Made by a program: the position numbers and the translations under genes
Shown: piece by piece, positions 1 to 6,052 of the stretch
How positions within the stretch are numbered: position 1 is the first letter of the stretch
How the letters are laid out: every line of letters starts with the position of its first letter
Assembly (NCBI GenBank): GCA_022709485.1
Contig: JAKLIS010000046.1
Coordinates: 1 to 8,421, forward strand
Source of the DNA: Elusimicrobiota bacterium
Lineage (GTDB): Bacteria > Elusimicrobiota > Elusimicrobia > F11
Direction of reading: 5' to 3'
Length of the DNA: 8,421 bases
Notes under the pieces: generated by a model
Seen by the model: only the letters and a program-made list of their open reading frames with translations
Databases searched by the model: none
Told to the model about the DNA's origin: nothing

Positions 1-675
1 CATTTCAGAGGGGACATAACATCGTCCTTCTTTTAAATCTCTCGGTAGATCCCTTAAGATGTTGACCATTTGAAGCCCCGTTCCAAACTTGACTCCATCC
101 TCTATCCACTTTTCGGCGTCTGGAATGGCCATATCCGGGAAAAAATGGAGAGACGCTTTCGACCAGAATTTGCCCGGTTCGCCTCCGATGGATTCGATAT
201 ATCCATCTAAATCCTTTCGCCTGGGCAACGCTCTTAAATCGGTTTCGGATTCCCCGAATGTGGACAAATCGGTTTCCATCCCCCTCAAAACCGCCTGAAC
301 CACTTCCTGAATCAATGCTTGTTCTGTTCTTCCGCACCCATTAAAAAGTTCAGCGCAATCCGCAAAGTGCTCCAGGAGCCGCCGCTCGTTTGTCTTGGGG
401 CCGATGTTGGCATAGACCAACTCCTGAATAAAATCTTTCAGAGAATCGGCAGGAATGGGAAATTTATGGAACAAGTCCCGAAATCGGCGAAGGGTTTTAA
501 GTCTGTCCTGCCAAGGAATGACTTTGGTGTCAGCGATGGAATCGGCGGTTCGGCAAAGGAGATAGGCCAGGCTCACTGTCGGACGCATTTTCGAGGGCAA
601 AACGCGCAGACTTAAGTAAAAAGATCGAGAAACAGATTGAAGAATTTCTTTTAATAACAATTCGTTTTTTATCAC
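1..675 (-). CDS. Squalene/phytoene synthase family protein, C-terminus outside window
   Basis: This partial gene encodes 225 residues of a trans-isoprenyl diphosphate synthase of the squalene/phytoene synthase family, which joins two prenyl diphosphates head to head. Visible hallmarks are SRSFYLSLRVLP near residues 16-27, a first Asp-rich motif DSIAD (45-49) within YLLCRTADSIADT, the segment IGGEPGKFW, and the second motif DLPRD (209-213) within VNILRDLPRDLKEGR. The two motifs hold the Asp residues that bind Mg-diphosphate in this family. The N-terminal motif and the G-x-FW segment resemble bacterial squalene synthases more than phytoene synthases, which would fit hopanoid or other squalene-derived lipids, but that choice is inference. 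The C-terminal part is missing because the gene runs off the window start. GTG at 675-673 is the chosen start: it precedes the conserved SFYLSLR motif by a normal distance, but has no Shine-Dalgarno sequence. TTG at 660-658 is an alternative. The gene is divergent from the signalling operon, with no obvious functional link. Confidence 0.88.
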   Translation of the reverse strand, partial: MIKNELLLKEILQSVSRSFYLSLRVLPSKMRPTVSLAYLLCRTADSIADTKVIPWQDRLKTLRRFRDLFHKFPIPADSLKDFIQELVYANIGPKTNERRLLEHFADCAELFNGCGRTEQALIQEVVQAVLRGMETDLSTFGESETDLRALPRRKDLDGYIESIGGEPGKFWSKASLHFFPDMAIPDAEKWIEDGVKFGTGLQMVNILRDLPRDLKEGRCYVPSEM

Positions 676-681
676 GCCGAC

Positions 682-687
682 ATTATA
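682..687 (-). promoter_or_regulatory. -10-like box facing the squalene/phytoene synthase gene
   Basis: On the minus strand these bases read TATAAT, a perfect -10 consensus. No good -35 hexamer lies 16-18 bp upstream and there is no TGn extension, so the promoter is only tentative. If used, transcription would start at about 675-676, at or one base before the proposed GTG start codon, giving a nearly leaderless mRNA. Confidence 0.4.
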
Positions 688-774
688 TGAGATTGTTTCA
701 AATCTTGTTTGGGAGAGTGGCCGACAGGGCCCCAAGGAAGGTGATATCTTCTTCGAATCTTAACTTCAAACGTC

Positions 775-803
775 TTGCGATCTGACAGAAGGGCTGTTAG
801 AAT
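775..803 (+). promoter_or_regulatory. Sigma70-type promoter for the plus-strand operon
   Basis: A -35 hexamer TTGCGA (775-780, 4 of 6 consensus bases) is followed by a 17-bp spacer and a -10 hexamer TAGAAT (798-803, 5 of 6), which is preceded by TGT, giving an extended -10 (TGn). The predicted start of transcription is near 810, leaving a leader of about 36 nt that contains an T8 run and the strong ribosome binding site of the first gene. No comparably good promoter was seen between the downstream genes, so this one may drive the whole operon. A second -10-like TATAGT at 815-820 lacks a -35 partner. Confidence 0.6.
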
Positions 804-835
804 CAGATTCAAGCTATAGTGAATTTTTTTTAACG

Positions 836-841
836 AGGAGG
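836..841 (+). promoter_or_regulatory. Strong ribosome binding site deciding the start at 847
   Basis: AGGAGG lies 5 nt before the ATG at 847-849. A second ATG at 843-845 is only 1 nt from the AGGAGG and in another frame, so the 847 start is preferred. Confidence 0.75.
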
Positions 842-846
842 AATGG

Positions 847-1155
847 ATGGTTTCTCAAGTAAATGTCTTATTATCACTGGTTTTGATGGCTCTTGGATGC
901 ATAGGGATTATATTAAGCTTTTCCGTTGTGGACCGGCGCAAATCCCTCATTTCATTGGGATTGGGCGGATTGATCATATTGGTGGGTCTCATCCAGTTGG
1001 GCGCCAGCGCCACTGAAAGCTGGCGATGGCAACGCCGTCTTCAAAGCATTCGGCAAGATCGACAAAAAGTCGACATCGATAAGCTCCGGGAAGACTTTAA
1101 GAAGAAAGCCGACGAGGCGCAGAACAGGATGAAGGAGCAAAATAAAAAGCCTTGA
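847..1155 (+). CDS. Small two-helix membrane protein with charged cytoplasmic tail (unknown function)
   Basis: I do not recognise a named family for this 102-residue protein. Two hydrophobic helices (about residues 5-27 and 34-54) are joined by a short VDRRK turn that is rich in positive charge. By the positive-inside rule the turn should be cytoplasmic, but the tail (57-102) is also strongly charged (Arg, Lys, Glu, Asp) and reads as an amphipathic or coiled-coil helix, so topology is unsettled. It is the first gene of the operon, with a strong AGGAGG ribosome site, and its stop overlaps the TTG start of the HAMP protein by 4 bp. Position and shape suggest a small partner or adaptor of the membrane proteins that follow, especially the FtsH-like protease. 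This is inference from context only. Confidence 0.8.
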   Translation: MVSQVNVLLSLVLMALGCIGIILSFSVVDRRKSLISLGLGGLIILVGLIQLGASATESWRWQRRLQSIRQDRQKVDIDKLREDFKKKADEAQNRMKEQNKKP

Positions 1156-1598
1156 CCTCTCTTAGCACCAATCAGGACAATCATAAATTCGCCAAAAGAA
1201 AAACCGTTCTTTTTTTTAAGGGATTTCAGCTTCGGTATACCGCTTTGGTTGCGGGGTCTCTTGCGGTTTTTGTCGCCTTTTCAGCTTTTTATATTGTTTT
1301 TGCCTTTCAATCTTACCTTTCTCCCGATTTGATGGCCGAGATGGAGCCTGGTTTTCAACAGGCTTTGGTCCGTTTCGTTCTGGTTGGTTTGATTTACGTT
1401 ATAATTTTCACCGTGGCGGCTATTTTTCTTTCCCACCGTTTGGTCGGGCCCACCCATCGAATTGAAGAGGAGCTCCGTCAACTGGCGCAGATTGATCAGC
1501 CTTTTGAATCCCTCAAAGTTCGAGAGGGAGATGAATTTGAGGGGCTCGTCCGTTCTATCAACCTGGTCTTAGAGAAAGCCCACAAAATAAAAAAATGA
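1152..1598 (+). CDS. Two-helix membrane protein ending in a HAMP domain, no output domain
   Basis: This 148-residue protein has a basic N-terminal segment with KGFQLRYT (23-30), transmembrane helix 1 (about 28-52), a short external loop with SPDLMAEMEPGF, transmembrane helix 2 (about 74-95), and a HAMP-type coiled coil (about 95-145). HAMP features visible are SHRLVGP with the conserved proline P100, the REGDEFEGL connector (124-132) and the second helix SINLVLEKAHK. The protein ends right after HAMP, so it lacks any kinase, cyclase or chemotaxis output domain and must act by contacting another protein if it signals. TTG at 1152-1154 is chosen as start because it gives a TTGA overlap with the stop of the upstream gene and no ATG occurs before the middle of the protein (M61). 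Its own stop overlaps the ATG of the FtsH-like gene as ATGA, so translation of the three genes is probably coupled. Similar short HAMP proteins are known in environmental bacteria, with no defined role that I know of. Confidence 0.82.
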   Translation: MTSLSTNQDNHKFAKRKTVLFFKGFQLRYTALVAGSLAVFVAFSAFYIVFAFQSYLSPDLMAEMEPGFQQALVRFVLVGLIYVIIFTVAAIFLSHRLVGPTHRIEEELRQLAQIDQPFESLKVREGDEFEGLVRSINLVLEKAHKIKK

Positions 1599-3229
1599 AT
1601 AAAGCGAAGTTTAAGATCTGGTTTTTTAACAACTGGATGAAATGGGCCGTAGGAATTTTGGTTGTCATTACCGCTGTGGTGATGTTCTACGGTTCTTTCG
1701 TATTTTTGTTTCAGATTGAATCCTTCCAAAAGCAAACTCTCATCGCTCAAATGCCGGTTTATTTATTGGGCGGAGTCATCACATCCATCTGTTTCGTCGC
1801 GATGTATTGGTTATTCCTTTACGGGGGGCTTCAACGGATGAGAGGTTCTCATATTAACGCCGAAACCGTTAATGTGAAATTTTCAGATGTTATCGGACTG
1901 GAAGAAGCCAAGAAAGAAGCCAAAGAAGTGGTGGATTTGATTCGAGATCGCGCCCGGGTTCGAAAAATTGGTGGAAAAATTGTGAAAGGACTGCTTCTTT
2001 TGGGTCCTCCGGGTTGCGGAAAAACCCTTTTGGCCAAGGCCATTGCTTCTGAAGCGGGAGTCCCCTTCGTTGGAATTTCCGGGTCTGAGTTCGTTGAAAT
2101 GTATGTCGGAGTCGGAGCTTCACGGGTGCGTAGTTTAATGAAACGCGCCCGGCTCTTGGCCCAAGCGGAAGGCGCATGCATCGTTTTTATTGATGAGTTG
2201 GATGTTATCGGCCGGAACCGCGTGTTTAATAATTTTGGGGGATCCGAGGAGACAAACTCCACTCAAAATCAGCTATTGGTTGAAATGGACGGCCTTTCCA
2301 CGGCCAAAGACAATATAATTTTCGTCGGTGCCACCAATGCCGCTGAACAAACCTTGGACGCGGCGCTCCTTCGTCCCGGCCGTTTTGATAGAAAAATTTT
2401 TGTTGGAAAACCCCATCTCAAGGAGCGGGAAGAAATTTTCAAGTATTACCTCGGAAAAGTGACCGTCGATTCATCGGTCGATGTAAAAAAATTGGCCCAG
2501 CGAACCGTCGGCAAATCCCCCGCTGATATCGAGGCCGCCGTTAAGGAAGCGGCCCTCATCGCAACCCGGGATGGCCGGGATGCCATTCAGTTTAGAGACT
2601 TCTCCCAAGCCTTCGAGCGAATTGATTTGGGCGTGGCCCACCGTTTGCCGTTAACCGCGAAAGAAAGGGAACTCATTGCTTTCCACGAATCAGGGCACCT
2701 GGTGGCGATTTACCACCAGCATCCCACCCAGGATGTTTTTAAGGCTTCCATTCTCCACCGAGGAGGCGCCTTGGGGCATGTCATGCCCGTTCCCCGGGAA
2801 GAACAATACACCCAAACTAAAACCGAACTTATCGCCGGCATCAAAGTTTCTTTGGCGGGGTTTATTTCGGAGAGAATTAAGTACGGTGTGACGACGACAG
2901 GCGCGTCCTCTGATTTCGCCAATGCCATGGCCAATGCCGAAGCGATGGTTTGGCAGTTTGGCATGGGGTCTTCGGGAATCATTGGAAATTACGGTATTGT
3001 GGGAAAAAATAATTTATCCGAAGATTTTAAAAGAAAGTTAAATGATGAAACCCAATCGATTCTTAAACAGTGCGAAAAGGAAACCGAGGAATTTTTGCGG
3101 CAAGAATGGAAAATGGTGGAAATTTTCGCCCATCTTTTGATTGAGAAGGAAGAAATAAATTACGACGAAATTGAAGAAGTCTTTGCCCAACACGGGAAAA
3201 AACGTCTCGGGATTGAGCCCGCTTCTTAA
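1595..3229 (+). CDS. FtsH-like membrane AAA+ ATPase and M41 zinc metalloprotease, divergent
   Basis: This 544-residue protein has the FtsH plan: two N-terminal membrane helices (about 17-39 and 54-78), an AAA+ module and a peptidase-M41 domain facing the cytoplasm. Seen directly are Walker A GPPGCGKT (137-144), pore segment FVEMYVGVGA (166-175), Walker B FIDELD (198-203), the second region of homology with LRPGRFDR and arginines R260 and R263, the zinc motif HESGH (364-368) and a probable third zinc ligand D440 in TGASSDF. It therefore looks catalytically complete and should extract and degrade membrane or soluble proteins with ATP. Three oddities separate it from housekeeping FtsH (usually over 600 residues): the loop between the two helices is only about 15 residues instead of a folded periplasmic domain, the pore aromatic is Tyr in a position usually Phe, and the C-terminal tail is short. 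The ATG overlaps the HAMP gene stop by 4 bp and has no Shine-Dalgarno sequence, which points to translational coupling. It is probably a paralogue, with the main ftsH elsewhere. Confidence 0.93.
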   Translation: MNKAKFKIWFFNNWMKWAVGILVVITAVVMFYGSFVFLFQIESFQKQTLIAQMPVYLLGGVITSICFVAMYWLFLYGGLQRMRGSHINAETVNVKFSDVIGLEEAKKEAKEVVDLIRDRARVRKIGGKIVKGLLLLGPPGCGKTLLAKAIASEAGVPFVGISGSEFVEMYVGVGASRVRSLMKRARLLAQAEGACIVFIDELDVIGRNRVFNNFGGSEETNSTQNQLLVEMDGLSTAKDNIIFVGATNAAEQTLDAALLRPGRFDRKIFVGKPHLKEREEIFKYYLGKVTVDSSVDVKKLAQRTVGKSPADIEAAVKEAALIATRDGRDAIQFRDFSQAFERIDLGVAHRLPLTAKERELIAFHESGHLVAIYHQHPTQDVFKASILHRGGALGHVMPVPREEQYTQTKTELIAGIKVSLAGFISERIKYGVTTTGASSDFANAMANAEAMVWQFGMGSSGIIGNYGIVGKNNLSEDFKRKLNDETQSILKQCEKETEEFLRQEWKMVEIFAHLLIEKEEINYDEIEEVFAQHGKKRLGIEPAS

Positions 3230-3233
3230 AGGA
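3229..3233 (+). promoter_or_regulatory. Ribosome binding site of the adaptor gene
   Basis: AAGGA overlaps the last base of the protease stop codon and lies 8 nt before the ATG at 3242, so the adaptor can be translated independently of the three overlapping genes upstream. Confidence 0.6.
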
Positions 3234-3241
3234 ATAAAAGA

Positions 3242-4501
3242 ATGACAGATAAAAAACCTGAAGACTCAAATAAGGAAGACGGCAAAAAGTCAGAAGATTT
3301 TGTTTTTGATTTTCCCTCCTTACACGAAGACGAACCCGCTCCCCAAGAAAAAAAAGAGACTCCCGAAAAAATCGGAGCGGACCTATCCGCCGGACTTGAT
3401 GAAAAACCCAAAGAACCGCTCGCTAAATCGCTGGATAAGAAATTACTCATCGCCAAAGCGCGCGCTTTTTTTTCACAACATCGACGGATTGTCCTCGTCG
3501 TCGGTTTCGTTTTGATTGTTGGGTTCATTTACGCCATTAAAAGAATCCCGGGATCGTCCGAAGGCGCCGGAGCGCCGGATGCCGGCTCCATTGATGATGT
3601 GCCGGTGAATGTCGTCGAAGTCAAAATGGGCCGTTTCCAAGACAAAATTGAGACCAACGGTGAAATAAAAGGGGAATCCGAAGTCGAAATGCGGTTTGAA
3701 ACCGAAGGGATCATCAAACGTCTGGATATCATGGAAGGGCAGATGATTCGGGCGGGAACCGTTATCGCCCAATTAAACGACTCCGATGCCCAGTTAAAAG
3801 TGAAGCGGGCCAAGATCGAGTTGGAGCAGCTTGAAAAATTGCTGTTGTTGGATGGCGTTTCCAAAACAAAAGTGCAAGAAGCCCGGCTCAACTTAGAAGT
3901 GGCGCAAGCGGAGCTTCGCAAAACCCAACTGATTGCCCCCATTAGTGGAATCATCGGCGATAAGACGGCGGAAGCAGGTGAATTTGTGAACCCGCAGCGG
4001 AAAATTGCTACATTGGTGGCCATTAAAAATGTCATCGCGAAAGCCGGGATTTTGGAAAGAGACATGGGAAAAGTCTCTCCCAACATGAAGGTGCTGGTCT
4101 CTGTCGATGCCGCCGCCAACAACGTTTTTGAAGGGAAAATTGAAAGCATGTCTCCTATCAGCCCCGATGTCACGCGAACTTTTGAAATTGCCACCAAAAT
4201 TCCCAATCCTGATAACCTGCTTCTTCCAGGAATGTTCGCCCGCATTAAAATTGTGACCCATGAGGTTGATGACGCCATTTTCATTCCGAATGACGCGCTC
4301 GTCAAAACACAGGGCGGGTTTGAAGTTTATGCGGTTGACAAAGATAACGTGGCGCACGCGAAAAGCGTGAGCGTGGGGTATACCGCAACGGAGCAGAGCC
4401 AAATCGCTGAAGGCTTAAGCCCGGGTGAAATCGTTGTCGTTCAAAAACCGCCGGAACTTAAAGACGGTTCTAAGGTCAAAATCATTGAGGTGCAGAAATA
4501 A
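3242..4501 (+). CDS. HlyD/RND-type periplasmic adaptor (membrane fusion) protein with long cytoplasmic N-terminus
   Basis: The 419-residue product has a charged, proline-rich N-terminal region (1-80), one membrane helix (about 82-99) and a periplasmic adaptor of the RND/HlyD membrane-fusion family. From about residue 121 it shows the first half of the lipoyl domain (GEIKGESEVEMRFETEG, then IMEGQMIRAGTVIAQLND), a short helical hairpin (about 183-229), the second lipoyl half (QLIAPISGIIGDKTAEAGEFV), a beta-barrel region ending in NLLLPGMFARI, and a membrane-proximal domain with FIPNDALV and GLSPGEIVVV. Such proteins bridge an inner-membrane transporter to an outer-membrane channel. No RND, ABC or MFS pump and no TolC-like gene is present in the window; the next gene is a sensor kinase. 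The hairpin is short compared with AcrA-type adaptors. Most RND adaptors start with a signal peptide or lipoprotein signal, so the roughly 80-residue cytoplasmic extension is unusual and may bind a partner. Pump adaptor or signalling accessory are both possible. Confidence 0.9.
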   Translation: MTDKKPEDSNKEDGKKSEDFVFDFPSLHEDEPAPQEKKETPEKIGADLSAGLDEKPKEPLAKSLDKKLLIAKARAFFSQHRRIVLVVGFVLIVGFIYAIKRIPGSSEGAGAPDAGSIDDVPVNVVEVKMGRFQDKIETNGEIKGESEVEMRFETEGIIKRLDIMEGQMIRAGTVIAQLNDSDAQLKVKRAKIELEQLEKLLLLDGVSKTKVQEARLNLEVAQAELRKTQLIAPISGIIGDKTAEAGEFVNPQRKIATLVAIKNVIAKAGILERDMGKVSPNMKVLVSVDAAANNVFEGKIESMSPISPDVTRTFEIATKIPNPDNLLLPGMFARIKIVTHEVDDAIFIPNDALVKTQGGFEVYAVDKDNVAHAKSVSVGYTATEQSQIAEGLSPGEIVVVQKPPELKDGSKVKIIEVQK

Positions 4502-4514
4502 ATCACCGCATGCC

Positions 4515-4534
4515 CCCCGAAATTGGGGAAGGGG
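4515..4534 (+). promoter_or_regulatory. Ribosome binding site of the sensor kinase gene with a possible overlapping hairpin
   Basis: AAGGGG (4529-4534) lies 7 nt before the TTG start at 4542. Just upstream, CCCC (4515-4518) can pair with GGGG (4525-4528) around a 6-nt loop, or instead with GGGG of the ribosome site itself (4531-4534). The hairpin is not followed by a U tract, so it does not look like a terminator. The stems have only 4 bp, and any regulatory role is a guess. Confidence 0.35.
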
Positions 4535-4541
4535 TTAGAAA

Positions 4542-6044
4542 TTGAAATTACGGCCTCGGCTGACTATCTTCACAGTTTTCCTTGTCGTTGTGGTGGTGGG
4601 TTCGACCAGTGTTGCCATCACATTATCTTTCCGATACCTTCTCCGTCAGGAGATGAGTTCCAACCAAACATCCTTCTTTAACAATTTCCTCGAAGCCTGC
4701 GAAGACGCGATTTATCTGGGCGATGATTTTTCAATCCAAGGCTACAGCGAATCTCTTGAAAAATCGGTTCCGGGACTCACCTATGCCGTGTTTGTGGATC
4801 ACAGCCGCGCCGGGATTCGACTAGGAGGTCTCGAGAGTTTGGAGCGGTTTAAACGGAGCGTCCCCGAATGTCCGCCGGTCGTCGGGGAAAGGCCGCCGCG
4901 GGATCCGTATATGAAGGACGTCACGAATGATTCCGAACGCTGGCGTTATTATTGCCGGGAGATCTCCTTAACCAACATTAAAGGAGAAAAGGCTGTGGGG
5001 ACGGTATTTCTTGGATTCAACGTGGATATCCTCGAATCCGAATTGGCAAAGATTAACAACCAAATGTGGGTCATCATCATGTGGTCCATCCTGATTGTCT
5101 TGGCGGTGGGGCTGGCATTGGCATTTTTGATGGCGCGGCGTCTCACTAAACCAATTCAGCATTTGGCCGACGGCGCGAAAGCCATCGGCGAAGGGCATTT
5201 GGATACGCAAATACCCATTGAAAGCGCCGATGAGCTGGGTTTCCTCGCGCAAGAATTCAATTGGATGGCCAACAAACTCAAAGAACTTGACCGCTTGAAA
5301 GACGACTTTGTTTCGAGTGTTTCTCATGAGCTTCGGTCCCCTTTATCCGCCATTGCAGGATACGTCGAATTATTGAGAAGTAAACCTTTGGAAGAGATCG
5401 CCCCGGAAAAAAGAAATAAAGCTCTCTCCATCATTTCAGAAAGCACCGCTAGATTGGCGCATTTCATCGGCGATATTTTGGATTTGGCAAAATTGAAATC
5501 GGGACACATGGATATCCGGCAGCAACCATTGGACCTGAGGGACTTAAGCGAAGATGTCATGACCCTTTTCCAACCCATCTTTGAGAAAAATCAAATCAAT
5601 TGGACATTGGACTTTACTGAAGATATTCCCATTATTTCGGGGGATGACGATAAAATTCGTCAAGTCCTCACCAATCTTGTTTCAAACTCCTTGAAATTTA
5701 CCCCTTCCGGCGGCACAATTGGAATTAGGGCGAGAAATCGTTCTGAATTTATTCAAGTTTCGGTTTTCGATTCGGGAATGGGCGTTCCCCAGGAAGCGTT
5801 GGAAACGGTGTTTGAAAGATTTCGCCAAGTTCCGGACTCCCAAGTGTTGGGTAAAGGACAGAAAGGGACGGGTCTCGGCTTGGCCATAGCCAAGGGAATC
5901 GTGGAGGCTCATGGCGGCCGAATTTGGATGGAGAGCGAAATGGGAAAAGGAACCACCGTCCACTTAGTCCTTCCCAACCGCCCCGCCCCGGTTTTCGATC
6001 AGAAAAACTTTGATCAGGGTTTTGAAAAAGGAAAAAGAAATTAA
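4542..6044 (+). CDS. Transmembrane sensor histidine kinase (periplasmic sensor-HAMP-HisKA-HATPase)
   Basis: A complete 500-residue sensor kinase. Membrane helix 1 (about 7-29) and helix 2 (about 176-197) flank a periplasmic domain of about 145 residues that I cannot assign to a named sensor family; it holds cysteines C53, C110 and C138. HAMP follows (about 198-250, starting RRLTKPIQHL), then HisKA with H-box SHELRSP and phospho-acceptor H262, then the ATPase domain with N box LTNLVSNSLKFTP (376-388), G1 DSGMG (410-414), F box FERFRQV and G2 GTGLGLA (442-448). All catalytic motifs look intact, so it should autophosphorylate and pass phosphate to a receiver, most simply the two response regulators that follow. 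The start is TTG at 4542-4544, supported by AAGGGG 7 nt upstream and by the placement of helix 1 directly after the basic N-terminus. It is separated by 40 bp from the adaptor gene and by 8 bp from the next regulator. Confidence 0.93.
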   Translation: MKLRPRLTIFTVFLVVVVVGSTSVAITLSFRYLLRQEMSSNQTSFFNNFLEACEDAIYLGDDFSIQGYSESLEKSVPGLTYAVFVDHSRAGIRLGGLESLERFKRSVPECPPVVGERPPRDPYMKDVTNDSERWRYYCREISLTNIKGEKAVGTVFLGFNVDILESELAKINNQMWVIIMWSILIVLAVGLALAFLMARRLTKPIQHLADGAKAIGEGHLDTQIPIESADELGFLAQEFNWMANKLKELDRLKDDFVSSVSHELRSPLSAIAGYVELLRSKPLEEIAPEKRNKALSIISESTARLAHFIGDILDLAKLKSGHMDIRQQPLDLRDLSEDVMTLFQPIFEKNQINWTLDFTEDIPIISGDDDKIRQVLTNLVSNSLKFTPSGGTIGIRARNRSEFIQVSVFDSGMGVPQEALETVFERFRQVPDSQVLGKGQKGTGLGLAIAKGIVEAHGGRIWMESEMGKGTTVHLVLPNRPAPVFDQKNFDQGFEKGKRN

Positions 6045-6052
6045 CCACATAT

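Noticed and set aside
319..615. 98-codon plus-strand open frame opposite the squalene/phytoene synthase gene
   Set aside because: The minus strand encodes conserved synthase motifs through this stretch; the plus-strand frame has none.
709..735. Imperfect inverted repeat (TTGG, GGCC, GACAG loop, GGCC, CCAA) in the divergent intergenic region
   Set aside because: The stem is interrupted by a 6-base bulge on one side and the GGCC core is short. It has no U tract, so it is not a terminator, and operator function cannot be supported.
815..820. Second -10-like box TATAGT near the operon start
   Set aside because: No -35-like sequence at a suitable distance; the TTGCGA/TAGAAT pair upstream is better.
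2927..2947. Direct repeat of GCCAATGCC within the protease gene
   Set aside because: It encodes the local Ala-Asn-Ala repeat in a conserved helix of the M41 domain and has only two copies.
3529..4305. 258-codon open frame on the minus strand, antisense to the adaptor gene
   Set aside because: Its product is Ser/Thr/Ile-rich with no recognisable domain, and the plus strand here encodes a clear adaptor protein. It is a by-product of that gene's codon use.
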